Of a stretch of DNA of 64,000 bases, positions 1 to 11,807 are shown in pieces (the stretch's first letter is position 1; each line of letters opens with the position of its first letter). The stretch is from Lactifluus volemus (lineage: Eukaryota > Basidiomycota > Agaricomycetes > Russulales > Russulaceae). The stretch lies in the NCBI GenBank assembly GCA_022376515.1, contig WTXI01000002.1:1674001-1738000 (forward strand). The letters are read 5' to 3'. The notes below the pieces were generated by a model. That model was not told the DNA's origin, made no database searches, and saw only the letters and a list, made by a program, of their open reading frames with translations. The translations under genes were made by a program, and so were the position numbers.

Positions 1-918
1 AAACGTCTACGTACTCCATCCTGCACCAGTGGCTCTGAGGTCCGCGTACCAGAGACCAGTAAATCCGACCCATTGCGCAATCAGGGCCATGGTAGGTTCA
101 AGTGCGAGGGTTGGCCAAGCGTAGATCACAGGCGCAGCACCTAAAGCCAGACGCGAATAGCCCTTGTGGCCTCCCAGGCCTGCAAACTCCATTCCCCAAT
201 GCAACGCCCCTGATTGCTGTAAGCTCGGACACGAACATATGAAAACAAAGTTTACAGACCCAAGAAGGAGAGCATAACGGCGCCATACGTGACTTGTATG
301 CTCAGTGCGCGATCCAGAATCGTAAGCGCGACGCCGGGATCCATACTTGTGAGCACACCTTCGTATACTGAGATGGTATTCCGAAAAAGTAGGGACTGGA
401 CCTACCTGCCGTAGCAAGACCAGCCTGTTGGGCTAGATAAATGGTTGTGGCAGACGCAGCCAAGTACGGGACTCCACCGAGCAGTCCAAAGAGCACGTAT
501 GGCTTAGGCACCGAGTGCGCGACGGCGCTCGTAATACCAAGCTTTACCGAAATTTTTAGCTTTAGCAAGATGCTTCGCTATTTCGAAGTGTACTCACGAA
601 GGTCTCGCTGTTTACTTTCACCGCGTCTGCAGTAAAGTTGCCACCGGCAATGACTTTCGCCCAATCCGTGGTGGAATTGCCGACCTCCTCGCGAACATTG
701 ACAGCAGCTTGAGAAATTGTCTGGGAGGCTGGTCTTCCGGAAACGAGGGACGCTACAGTACGGTGCTGTTGAAGAACATTCGAGAGTCTGAAAATGTGCG
801 ATGGTTGAGTGTGAACGGACGTGCGGGATATAAGGAGAGTCTGTGGCGCATATGCATGGCGGAGAAAGAGTGTAGTTCTGAATGCCGGACGAGCTTGAAC
901 GTTGCGGAGAAATTGCAT
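1..918 (-). CDS. TMEM69/DUF3429 family inner-membrane protein (3' end off window)
   Basis: Multi-pass mitochondrial membrane protein of the DUF3429 (human TMEM69) family; its biochemical role is unknown. Four exons are visible: about 918-598, 541-406, 367-260 and 209 down to about 14, where a GTACGT donor leads out of the window. The N-terminus is rich in Arg, Ser and Thr with few acids, like a mitochondrial targeting sequence. The family core can be followed: VPKPYVLFGLLGGVPYL, then YGAVMLSFLG spliced to ALHWGMEF, then a last hydrophobic block ending in VGFTGLWYADL. The spliced frame is open throughout. The intron at 405-368 is only 38 nt. Family assignment is from remembered motif patterns (the GA-hHWG core); exon borders are inferred by eye. 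Confidence 0.75.
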
Positions 919-1507
919 GATGGTATTCTGAATAGAACTTTGAGTTCGAGCCAGCTCTATCTACCTATCAATCCTATGACGTCATGCCCAAATACCTAGC
1001 ATCACATGACGTCGACGGCCATGTTCTGTATCAAAGACTTACCCCTGCGTTTGCAATAATCGCCGACAGCGAGACGACGGGGGTTCTGGTCTGGGCACCA
1101 CGTTAGAATTTCTACTCGGTGTGTCACTTTCAGGCTCAAGAAATCAGTTTGTGCCCTGCACAGACACCTGTAGAGCGCATAGACAACGCCCAACTTCACG
1201 TCGTGTACTTCACATCCATTCTGGGAGCAATTAAGTGTAATCTCCTGTCATCACCACGCTTGGAGGGTCAAAGGTGGGGTAAGCGGGTAGCGCGTGAGAG
1301 TGAACAACTCTTAATGGGGTGCGCAAATGACGGCACGGCTAACTTGTCGGACGATGTACCGAACAGTGTTCTAGCGTGGAGAACGTGTGGTGCCAATGAT
1401 AGGTTGCTACATCCCATTCCCAACTTTCTGTATCAGAGAACGCCATTGGGTGCCCCTCTTCCAATTCTCATAAAGGCACTGGGCACTGGCACTGTCCCTC
1501 CCATCCC
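919..1507. other. Intergenic region between divergent genes
   Basis: Holds the presumed promoters of the TMEM69-like gene (minus) and the small orphan (plus), with the CRE-like pair. Its longest open frame (1119-1511, plus) has no recognisable motif and looks like chance. A GGCACTG-rich stretch lies at about 1475-1494. Confidence 0.5.
977..1014. promoter_or_regulatory. Pair of CRE/ATF-like sites (TGACGTCA and TGACGTCG)
   Basis: A perfect ATGACGTCAT palindrome lies at 976-985, with the full CRE octamer at 977-984. A second ATGACGTC copy follows with its octamer at 1007-1014, exactly 30 bp away. Both are 59-96 bp upstream of the start codon of the minus-strand TMEM69-like gene, where a proximal activator site would be expected. 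In fungi this octamer is bound by Atf1/CREB-type bZIP proteins in stress responses. Binding here is inference. Confidence 0.5.
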
Positions 1508-1967
1508 ATGACTACCGTGTTGCAAGCGACATACTCCCCCTCCTCTTCCGAGTCGCTGTCATCTTCCTCTCTGTCATCATCCTCTGATATGATGATGCCA
1601 CGAAAATTTGCCCTTGCAAAGGTACACGACGGTGTCTGTCTCGTGCAGGGTGAGTAGTCATGCCCAGCTCTCCCTTCCGTCGCCTTTTTGACGCACCCTT
1701 CCTACCGCCACTCACGGTTCAGTGTGCTCCTCGCTCGCACACGAAGGCTGCCATTCCACGCTCACTTCGGTCGAAGCTGAAATTTATGCGCACGAATTCA
1801 TCACCATCTTCAGATACTCACATCCGGCCGTGCTTCACCCATCGGACATCCGGATACTCGAGTGGCTCAATGAGCAGAGTGTGTTGGACGAGGCAGACAA
1901 AGGCACCGTCTTCCTTGCACGGGATGTTATGGAGCGCCTGCGACGGCTTACGGACCGGCGGTGGTGA
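1508..1967 (+). CDS. Small hypothetical protein, two exons
   Basis: Not recognised. The start at 1508 is followed by a Ser-rich stretch, then MMMPRKFALAKVHDG. A GTGAGT donor at 1650 and a TTCAG acceptor ending at 1722 remove a 73-bp intron and keep the frame. The second exon encodes an ordinary mixed alpha-type sequence with HEFITIFRYSHPAVL, ending DRRW, stop at 1967. Total about 128 residues, with no signal peptide or membrane segment. Clean splice sites in phase and a sensible composition argue for a real gene. It stands alone at the edge of a gene-poor block, so it could be a lineage-specific orphan. Confidence 0.5.
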
Positions 1968-2290
1968 TAGGGTCAACCACTTCGGCATCGCGAGCCCGCA
2001 CTGGAAGACAGATGTCTTGATCCCTGTTCCCCCCTCCCCCGATAGCGGGAGGGTCCGGGTCTGTTTAGTAGGTTGTTGCATTTACCAGTTTGTGCCAGTT
2101 GTGTAAGTAACTTGTATATGCTGTCTCCAGACTCGGATAACATACATTCGTATTTTTTACGTAGAAAAGAATTCTATTCCCCACCCGAAATACAGAAACA
2201 CGAACGGAAGTCGCTGGTGCTTCTACTTCCTTTCATGCGAAAGCGAATGATCATCGGACCGCATCAATTACATTAGCTGGCTAGATGCCT

Positions 2291-2323
2291 TGGCACCGTG
2301 GCACTGCCAGTGCCACTGGCACC
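2291..2323. repeat. Nested CACTGGCA/TGCCAGTG palindromes
   Basis: Two overlapping perfect inverted repeats, TGGCACTG-C-CAGTGCCA and GCCAGTG-C-CACTGGC. The same 8-mer motif recurs at about 1475-1494, 2713-2728 (partly) and 4729-4747, all in the same gene-poor stretch. Function unknown. Confidence 0.5.
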
Positions 2324-5300
2324 ATTGTCCCCGAGAATGCGCGGACGGCATGTCTTAGTACAGCCACCACACAACTTCGTCACCAGATGAGCTTGGCCCC
2401 GACATACATAAGTCTCTTCAAAGACTAGAATGGATAGATTTATCATGTCGCACATCATTATGCGTCATCGGTCACTGGTCACCTTTGCCCCCACTACAGG
2501 CCACCCTGAGCTAATGATTTGGGGCCTTGTTTCGATAAACAAACCCCAAGTTCAGTTTGGACTGTAGCGATCTGGATGCGCTACATGAATATGGAATTGC
2601 TGTTCAGCACCGTAGAGCACGAGATCCAAGACGGGAATCTACACACCCTCTCCAGGACCTCACCCAATATAGAGCTCAGTATTTGGAATGGCCTGGCATG
2701 ACTAGGCGTTACTGGCGCTAGTCACTCTGGCACCTTGTGTCATCAAGTCCCTTTTTTTTCGAAGAGGAAGAGTACTTGTTACCTCACATCGTCAGCGTAC
2801 GTATTGTTCCAGTATTTAGGCAACATGGATTCGACGACTAGCTTTCTGCCGTACAAGCTGAAAGCCCTCGAGAGTTCTCGAGGACTTATGCTTCGAGTTA
2901 TGCGGCTCCGGGCGTATGCGCAAATACTTGCATCCTCGGGATTATATTTTACCCCAGTAGTATCTGGAGCGTAGCCATGGTAAGGAACCATTATTGTGCG
3001 CTGCCGTTAAATTCCGTGCTTCTAATGATTGATTATCAGTGTACTATGTAGCAATAACGTTCATCCCCGCTGTGTATCTAGGGGGTAATCTGATCGTGAC
3101 AACGGCGATATTAAGGAAGTTGTCCCGGATCACTGCGACTGCGGATACGATCCTGTCCGCGGACCATTTTCATTCTGTCTTGACGCCCGTGCATCCGGGA
3201 AATGTATCGTTTCCTGGGAAAGGCGGACGAAGCCCATCAGTGTTTTCGTACCCCACTTTTTGTCACCCGTTCCTTGTGACCATAAATCTTTTTTTTCAGG
3301 CCACATCAATCGTCCTCAGGGCGATCGACTCCGCAGCTGACTAGTGCTGAATATGGACCGCTCGTAGCTACCCTGGTGTGTTGGGGTGCTCTATCTTCTT
3401 ACTGTTGTGATGTATAGACTGCCGTGCTAGTGTTTGGACTGTTGGCTGGTGAAATTGCTTCAAGTCAAGCGGGCCCATAAATGGCACCTATATGACTCGG
3501 TGCATCTCATACGGCATTACAATCGTTGTGTTCTACGTAGCCGCCGCGACTGGCGCGCAGCACACGGTACTCAGGTGAACTCAGTGAGAGGTACGAGCGA
3601 ACGACTCCGAGTCGGTGATATCCGTGGAGGTGTACAAACATCTTGAAGGAGACTCTGGGAGAACCTGGAAAAGAGCTGGATCAGTAACATCGGTATAGCG
3701 CTTGCCCACTTTGCAACGTCCTGTCCGGGATGACTCGGCGGTTTCTGGCAGCACCGGTGACATTGTAACACTCGTCAAACCTGCGCACAGGCTACTTTTC
3801 AATTTCAAGGAAAGACTAAACTCATGGCAACCAGATTGTGGAAGAACAAATAACCTAGGTGTGTTGGTGGCGAGACATACAAGTTGGGGCACGGGTCCAA
3901 GGGACTCAGAAATTTCGTTATCATTTGCGACTCTGCGACGTTGAATGTGGTCCGAGGCCGCCCGAGTCTCTACCGTCAGCTTATCATTCACTTCGAAACC
4001 TTATCGGGTTCTCGCAGGCGTTCGGTGGTATGTGCCAGTGTGTCCTCACGTCGTTCGCTAAGCCCACTGCACAACAGGGGGGGGGGCTGAGGTTGATGGA
4101 TTCCATATAATTGGCTAGTTATGTTTCAGCGACCTCGAGAGGGGCAATTCACTACCAAAGTACTGCCTTACGATCGGCTGGAAACAAGTCTGCTTCCGCA
4201 TCCCTTACGCACTCTCAAATATAGTTGTGACATTCTTTGCTGCAATGCTGGGGTACTCTTGACGTATACGGTGAGTTTGTCATGCCCCATTTTTCCAGAC
4301 ACTTATTCTGTTACTGTAAAATTTGCCGGAATGAACGATTAACCATACTGGGCTGGGCATTTCCCTGACCGCCACTGGGTCAGGACAGGAATCACCTCGC
4401 TCTTGTGGCTGCGGATCATCAGGGTAAAAGCTGGCCCGTACTAGCATACTATATGAGGATAACAAAGGACAATGCATCCAGCGCAAGTCGGGCTAGGTCG
4501 ATCTCGGGGATCTAATAATTAAGGACAATGACACTCTCACACTCTTGGACATGGTATAAGTGCTTTCGGTTGAATACGAAATACAGCAAATGTGTAAGAC
4601 AATTGCACGAACCTGCACCGCTGTATGGCATGCCTCGACATGACGACATTGCTTAAAGCTTGGAACGGAAATTACTGAGACATTGAGACTCAGCATTAAC
4701 CGAGCGATCATAGATTTGATCAGCGCTCACTGGCAAGTGGCCACTGGCATAAAGGGTGAACATGTTACAACTGGCAACCCCACATACGCACGATTTCGCG
4801 GTCATAGACCTAAACTAGCTGTGAATTCGAGTAGCATCCCCAGTCCTATACAAGCGTGAGATGATGCGATGTATCAGTACTACTGCCCTGAGAACGGGCC
4901 GACGACATCCGGTAAAACAATCCTCTTCAGGAACGTACCAGTATTTCCGAGACTTCATACGTGAGATATTCGGTTGGTTGTATGACCGTTAGGGACGTCA
5001 TCATAGCCAAGTACGTTCATTTTAGAGCCCGCATCTCAACTTAGTAGCCGATTGTTGTAGGTCCGTTGTATGACCCTTCGATACGGCAATCTGCAAGACT
5101 AGCACCTAGTAGGATCGGGATCATTCCACAATGACACTCGGGACCGGATTTTTACTCAAACCTGATGGGCTTTTGGTACTCCAGTTCACCACCACCATCA
5201 ACGCCACTAGTAGAGAAACAGGGTGGCTAGTCGGCTTAGAATATTTTCCGATTTTCGCCTGTTTCAATCAATTTTTTTTTGGCACCCTTGGAACATGTTC

Positions 5301-5862
5301 GATATCACGATTACTCTGCACTGCATTCCGATAATTATCTGAAGCCCGAAATCTGTTGATGGCCTGGGGGGACGGGAAATTTGTGAGAAAAAGCTGAATC
5401 TGCTACGTAGCACATTGACAGAGCATCCTTGCTCTGCCATAGTTGCAAAGGGTATCAAAGACTCCATATTCTTGTTTACAGTACAGACTCGACTTCCAGC
5501 CACAGTTGTGGTCAACTGCGTCAAAACGTCTTAGTATCCTTTACGGTATCTGATAGACCAAATTTGGAAGTCCAGGGTTGACGGAGATAAAGATGATATA
5601 GCGCTGATACCGTGACGGGATGTGGTGTCTTCCGAGTACCGACGGCATGTCAGTGCCCAAAGGGTATTCCGACAAAAGGGATACCCCGCGACTTAATCAA
5701 CGTTATCTCCACGTACGTTCAACTCATTGTAATGCTCGTGATCATATGCTCAGTTCCTGTGGGACAAAGAGACCATCAAAAGTTTTATGCAATGCATTGA
5801 AGTACCGGTTCGTCGGAACCATTGGCCCGGCTGACAGTGTGATACCAGAGGTGGATACGTAG

Positions 5863-5900
5863 CACCACCACCACCACCGCCACCACCACCGCCGCCCCAC
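5863..5900. repeat. CAC/CGC trinucleotide microsatellite
   Basis: About twelve tandem CAC or CGC triplets. A simple sequence repeat with no coding context. Confidence 0.8.
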
Positions 5901-6274
5901 CGTGAGGATTCATTGTTATCCCATTAAATTGATAGGGTAGAGATTGTCAGGCCCCGCATCAATTGGTCTCCACAGATCAGGCACATCCGCATCTGGTGCC
6001 TCGGCTAATTGGCAACCGCTAGCAAGTGCTGCAGTTCCCGACGGCTGAAACATACCACAATAGTGGCCGGGCGCCAAGTGTTTCCGTAAACATCCTTGAT
6101 ACATTCCACACACCAATGAGAGAAAAAAAGAACAGATTTCATCCAGACTATCCTAAGATACATGACTTCCGTTTAACCGTCTACGAGATAATATGAACCG
6201 CAGTAGATATCTGAGTCTACAATTGTACAATCATCATGGTGTTGTCTTTCGACACACCATCTAAGTCTCGAATC

Positions 6275-7515
6275 TCAGGCCTTCGCGTCCTCCCGAGGGT
6301 AGAGCTCGACAATCCGTGTTGCCTTTACCTTTGCACCGTTATCCCCAAAGTACCTCTTGGTCATAAAGCTCCAGTGTAGAGAGCCAGAGATCCAATCTTG
6401 CATACCATCTACGTAAAGCTTGACGTCCTTGTCGATACTTTCTCCCCATGAAGGGACCCGGGCTCGATTCTCGACGAATGTCTCGATCGTCTGCCGACAC
6501 ATGTCGCCAACGCGATCCACGGCTTGTTGAAGAGTAAGCCCGTCGTGAACCATGAAAACGAAAATCATGTTATGCGTGTCGCCGCGAGCTTGTTCGACGT
6601 TGTACGAGAATATATCCTGAACTCCCCTTGTCAGATCAAGATACGGAATGCCGAAGTGATGGCGCTCACATTCGACCATGTCACGAGGTCATTGGCGCCT
6701 TGATTGAGGGCCTCAATCACGGGGTGATCGATCACACAATCCGGCAACTCGAGATCTAGGGCATATTCGATGAGATCGAACACTGGCTTGCACCCAGAAG
6801 TGTCCCGCCGTGTGTTGATATAGGTCTCGAGATCAGGGATAATTCCGTTCGCGCGGTAAACTGCTTCCTCGTTTACGGCTTCGAAATACATTTGCATATT
6901 TGACTTAACCGGCCTGGACTGCTGGAGCACAGTGCTGTATGCAGCGCGACCATTGGCTGAGCCAAACGTGCGCAGGGAATGTCAGTTCATGTCGGGGACA
7001 CTGGATACGGCACTCACTCCCGCGCGATCTTTCCTGCGCTAAACTCCTCGATGCCGCCTTTCTTCCCAGTCGCTGGGCGGTAAGCGTCCGGCCATTCAAG
7101 TGCGTTCATGACCCAGTCTGCAAGGCCCGCAGCGTCCCGAGCCAAATAACCATCGGAGACGTTGTCCAATGGAAGAGGTAATTCATGAAGTCGCTCACGA
7201 CGCGGAGGCGGTCGGAGGGGCAATTATTATAGCAATACGCAGTAAGTTCTCCGGCTTGCAATCCGTTCATGGCGGCCACCCTCTTCGGGGTAAATGGGGA
7301 ACATAGGAAAGGATCCATTTGAGAGATTCTGCTGCCACGGCGTCACCGGCTTCGTGGTACGTAGGAGAGAAGGGGCAACCAGAGACAAGGTCCGGAAGGA
7401 TGAAAAACGTGGGTTCGAGGATTGTTGGAGTAGGCGAAGGAGCACGGGAGGAGTTGATGGGCGAGTCGAGAGGCGATGAGGGCGATAGAGTTGGTGAACT
7501 GTGGGGAGATGACAT
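6275..7515 (-). CDS. Sesquiterpene synthase (class I terpene cyclase), frame broken
   Basis: Class I terpene cyclase of the basidiomycete Cop type, converting farnesyl diphosphate to a cyclic sesquiterpene. The start at 7515 gives a Ser/Pro-rich lead (an in-frame start at 7620 is also possible), then FILPDLVSGCPFSPTYHEAG. The Mg-binding first motif is LDNVSD (D-N-x-x-D form). The NSE motif is NDIFSYNVE and the RY pair is in TKRYFG near the end. A good intron splits WSN from DIFSY. The frame is lost at about 7296, 7170, 6911 and 6907. Each is explained by one missing base in a run (C4, T2, C2, T2 on the coding strand), after which the family sequence resumes. No other biosynthetic genes are adjacent. 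Either homopolymer errors or a young pseudogene. Confidence 0.85.
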
Positions 7516-7620
7516 GCTGGCGTCGGTGCGACTGGGGGAGCTAGGCGATTCGAATGGGTATGGGATATCACAAATGAGTGCCCTCGCAGGGTATTGCAAG
7601 CTATAAAGTCTACAGGACAT

Positions 7621-9435
7621 GAGTGCGCCTTTTATCTTGTTCCTTTGGAGAGGTCTCGAGATGGTTAGGATATTGGAAACGTGGACACCGTACAGGTTTC
7701 AGGAGGCAAATATCCGGGTTTATGGCCTGGCTTGACAGTTACATGGAAATGATTAATGAATCGTGGTGAGCGGTAAGATGTCAATCCGGGGAACAGATGT
7801 TAGTGGAGGGTTCCGGAGCCAGCCCAGCGGCTGACTGTTGGGTGGCACAACAGTCAGGACTAGAACCAACAAACATGACCCCAGATCTCATGCCGTTGCC
7901 TTTCTTGCGTCTTCATGTCACAGCGCCACATAATCCGGCGTCCAAGGCTTGTGTTCCAATATAGACGGAGGACATGGATCATCCAGACTGAAAGAAAAGA
8001 AAGGACATCCTGTGACGAAAATCCACAACACACGCGGGGAAATACACGTTGAGAACCCATCCAGATACGGATATCTGTGGACGCTAAACTGGCCGTTTCA
8101 AAGCCGCACATGTGGCTCCAAGCGAGCCTTTGCATGAAGAAATCGGACATCGAGAACAAATATAGTGCGTTGCGGGACACGGCGTTCGCCGGATTGAGGG
8201 CTTCAGCTTGCCGACATGTACAGGGTCGCGATGAGTTGTTCCTAACCACAGGGGGGAGTGTTGAAACACGTATGAAATAAACCATCGGGATACAGTGGGG
8301 GGGTATGGTTCGGTTATCCAAGGGGGCCGGAAAGAGGAAGAAGGAAAGAAAGCGTGGTGGGGCAAGCCGGCCCGCCGCTCCGACGAGGAAGACTTTGATT
8401 GGTGGCTTCCTCCCGGCTATATGGTGATTTGATGGGCATATACTTGAGTTATTCCCTAGAAGCCGATGACATTTCACTCTTAGGTATATCTACTCACGCG
8501 ATTCCAAAGGAGGAGAATGTGCCACCGCGGTGTTAGGTAATGAACAAAAGATTTAGACTGACGGGTTTTCCCCTCTGCGCTTCTCGAGATGAACCGTGGA
8601 AGAGGTGGCGTTCCGCGGAGATCGGGAATCTATTCCAGCTTAGCATAGTTGATAACAGCGAACAAACGGCCGAGTAAACAGCATCGAGCTCCTGTCTCGG
8701 CAGACATAGACCACTAAGCAAACGAGAGAAGTGCAATGTCATTTCCACACTCTACAAGTCCGGAGAAAACCGAAAGTAAGTAGTTTGAGACGGTGTGATC
8801 GCTCACGATGAATAGTCAATAGTCACGGAAGATTCCACAAGAAGAGCATGCAAGGGGTAAATCTATAGAGTGCCAGGGTCGGACGCAAGGTGTCCGATGG
8901 TTGCTGACAATCTACTTCATCCTACTTGAGATCGGATTTCTTCCGACCTCATCGTACCCCCTATACGCAAGTACAGACAGAATATACGGCCTCGAGACCC
9001 CATGCGGTCTTGCTTCCCTCTACGCGTGGAATTTCACCTGCCACGCCTTGGAAGGCACGCGAAACCAAAATGTAGGGCCATGCGAGTGCTCGGGAAAGCT
9101 CACGAGGGCTTGGAGATGACGAAAATCCGAGGTGAAATAACAGCAGCTGTCCGCCTAGTGTGCAGTGGCACGAAGCAGAGATATTGGGAGCAAAGATTAT
9201 GTAATTAGGTAGATTGGTAACTGGCTTATTACACATTGATTTAAATTTTTAAGGCACGCAGAAAATGGACCTTCCCCGATTTTCCGACCGACATCGTTAT
9301 TGTTTACAATGCTTTGGAGTGCTAGGAGTATATCAGGCAGTAAGGTAGAGAGTTTACGATCGAATGTAGGGTACGCTATCCTTCTAAGAAACAACAGTGG
9401 CTGGGTTAACGAGGGCGCCGCAGCCTGTCACGGCG
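7621..9435. other. Intergenic region, 1.8 kb, no supported gene
   Basis: The upstream part is the presumed promoter of the terpene synthase. A 205-codon open frame at 7860-8477 (minus) lacks motifs, is unusually rich in Cys, Trp and Arg, and reads like chance. Nothing else was recognised. Confidence 0.5.
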
Positions 9436-11650
9436 TTATAAGGCTACGAAGGAAGTGTCCATGCCATACCCAAAGTCCCAAATACAAATCCGCTGAGGAC
9501 AGAAAAAAAGTCCGTGAATGTCGGGAAGGCTGCACTGGTACATATTCACTTACCTGATCCTCACCACAGGAAACAACCTAGAGTCCTGTTAGAGACAAAA
9601 CTGCGCGAGAAAAGCGGGGGCTGGACCTACTTTGGTGCAATCGAACCCTACTGAAAATATGCGGCCGGCATGCCCTCCCACGAGGTCGGCGACAAGGCGT
9701 CCCGTTTTGCGATCCCACACTTTGACGCCAAAGTCATAGCTGCCGCTGACTACGAAATCCGCGCCCAAGGCGACATTGCGCACTAGATCGCCGTGGGCAC
9801 ACTGCTGGCGAGACCTTTCGCCCGATGTTGCGCTAGTCGGTGTAGGGTCGACAATGTTCACATTGACTCCACAATTGTGACAAACCGCGAGGGTGGTACT
9901 CTCTCGTTAAGGTCCTCGTCGGGAATCAACGTCGCCGGTAACGGGACTGCCGCTCGTGCATCAAATTCAGACGACGTGGACCAACCAAGTGTAGTCTCGA
10001 GGTTGAAGAGTCTGATGTGTTTGTCCGAAGAGCCCGAAAGTACGATGGGGAAATCCAAATCGATGGATGCAATACTTCGGAAATGAAAATGTCAAAAAAG
10101 TGGAGGGCGACATCGGAATATTGGTTGGTAGAAAAGAAGAGAAAACATACCCCCGACTGTGATGGTTCTCGAAAGTGCGCAAGAGGGCTCCTGTATTGGC
10201 ATCCCAAAGTCTCAAAGACCGGTCACCTGAGGCGGAGACAATGTGTCTCGGCGAGATGGAAAGTGCGTTGACGGCAGCACGATGCCCAGTCATTAAGTAC
10301 TGTGGTTCAAGATCCGGGAAGAGATAGGTTCGGACGGTACGATCTTAGTTCAGGAAATTAGTGGCAGTAGTTCCATTTCCAAAGTCACTCACCTTTCGAA
10401 CACGACACCAAGCGTGTGTCATCAAAACGAACGCATAAGACGCTATCCTCGTGATCGTCAATGACCTTGGCCACTTTATTCTGCACGAGATCCCATACAA
10501 CGACGTTACTATCGCTACCTGCGCTAGCAAGGTAGTCACCGTGAACGCATATGCTTAGGACGCTCCCTTCATGGACACCCTCGATTGTGCGAAGAGTGAC
10601 TCCGGTAGCAAGGTCCCATTCCTTGACGGTGCGATCCTTTGAACCGGTGAACAGAACTTGATGACCGGTTCCTGGGTATGTGTAGAGTTGGAGACAATAT
10701 ATCGTATTGGTGTGGGTATCATGTGTTCCTCGTGATTGTAAAGTGGAAAGATGATACGAGCCCGAGAGGAAGCGGTGATGCAAACGAGTGCAGGTGAGAT
10801 AGAGGAGCTTGTAATTCGGACGCAGGTGGTGAACTGGGTGCATTACAGCGGTCGCAGGAGATGGGTGGTGCAAGCCAGGTCTGCGATCCTGACCCTGGAT
10901 GTGCGGCCCCGTGCTGCTTGCCGGGATAGTCGACGATCGGGACCGGGCTTTGAACCCTAGTAGACTCGGAGCTGGGAACCACGGTTCGTCAAAAAGGTCC
11001 CCGGAGACCGAAGACGCGAAGCCAGAATCGTCTACGATACTGTGGTAGTTATCGGGCGCCATTTCAATCTCCTCGTCACCCATTCCTTCGTCGTCGGTGT
11101 CATGCTGCATGGGTCGGGGGTCATAGGGTTGGAGAAGGGATTGTACAGGAGGATCCTTCCAGTACCACCCTTTGGTTGTGCACAATCGTCTCCATAGGGT
11201 GTAATCGTCAGCGAGAGTGCGCCAGCGCCGGCTGACTAAGCCACAGGATAAGAGGGTCTTTGATGGGAGGTAGGAGAAGATATGCAAGGCGACCTCGGTT
11301 GGAAGTAACTAGAGTAAAGCGGGTTAGATTGAAAGATGTTTGGACGATGAACAGAAGACGAACGCCAACGACATCGAGCTGCAACAGTGGAGTTATCTCG
11401 TTCTGGACGTTGACGAGGCTGGATCTTGGAAGGGAAGCCAACAAAGAATACACCAACTCTTCGATGGAGGTCAAGTCTGGTTCAAAACTGTATAATCGGT
11501 AGATTAGAAGCACATACCCTCACGTTCCGGAACCGATTTTGAATGAATCAAGTCGAATAAAATGTTGGCATTATTAGGCGTAACGTCATAACTTTCCGTC
11601 GTACGTTGGGTGCGAGCATCGAATCCATGTTTAACAAAAAAAAAAAGAGT
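9436..11650 (-). CDS. F-box and seven-WD40-repeat protein (SCF substrate receptor)
   Basis: Substrate-binding subunit of an SCF ubiquitin ligase, of the Met30/Pof1/Cdc4 kind. The F-box is LLPTEVALHIFSYLPSKTLL, beginning after an acceptor near 11300, followed by the typical SRRWRTLADDYTLW. After an acidic Ser-rich linker come seven WD repeats, recognisable by GSKDRTVKEWDL, SAGSDSNVVVWDL, SCSKDRTVRTY, SASGDRSLRLWD, SGSSDKHIRLFN, SGSYDFGVKVWD and CGEDQRICIWDF. The last exon ends at 9436. The N-terminus is not resolved: coding can be followed upstream to about 11640 (AREAs around RTTESYDVTPNNANILFD), where a T-rich tract begins. One intron at 11488-11517 is only 30 nt, and one T seems missing from the run at 11484-11487. 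The exact substrate cannot be told. Confidence 0.85.
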
Positions 11651-11807
11651 AACAACACAAACACAAATTTGGAATGCTCGTTACTAAATAAGGTTAACAA
11701 CTCTCCCACGACCTCTTCACAACAACTTTGGGTATAATAACAGACACTCCTGAAGGGTTTAATCATCATGCAACTCTGGAAATATCATGGCAAAAAACTC
11801 CCTACCT

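Larger units (their letters stand above)
1968..6274. other. Gene-poor block, 4.3 kb
   Basis: No convincing gene on either strand: open frames are short, lack recognisable motifs and cannot be joined by sensible splice sites. No long terminal repeat, terminal inverted repeat or transposase/reverse transcriptase motif was found by eye. It contains the CACTGGCA palindromes at 2291-2323 and 4729-4747, a short perfect palindrome at 2866-2883, a G10 run near 4077, and a CAC/CGC microsatellite at 5863-5900. A frame at 5916-6116 (minus) ending DLWRPIDAGPDNLYP has coding-like composition but no neighbouring exon was found. Decayed mobile DNA is possible but not shown. Confidence 0.5.

Noticed and set aside
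2866..2883. 18-bp perfect palindrome CCTCGAGA-GT-TCTCGAGG
   Set aside because: Short, single copy and without gene context; not strong enough for a functional claim.
5916..6116. Coding-like frame upstream of the gene-poor block end (minus)
   Set aside because: Composition looks plausible but no splice-linked neighbour, start context or family could be found, so it is not called as a gene.
7860..8477. 205-codon open frame on the minus strand
   Set aside because: No ATG-supported domain, no motif, odd Cys/Trp/Arg-rich composition, no sensible splice partners. Most likely chance.
10751..10960. Plus-strand frames within the F-box/WD40 gene
   Set aside because: Antisense shadows of conserved coding sequence with no motifs of their own.
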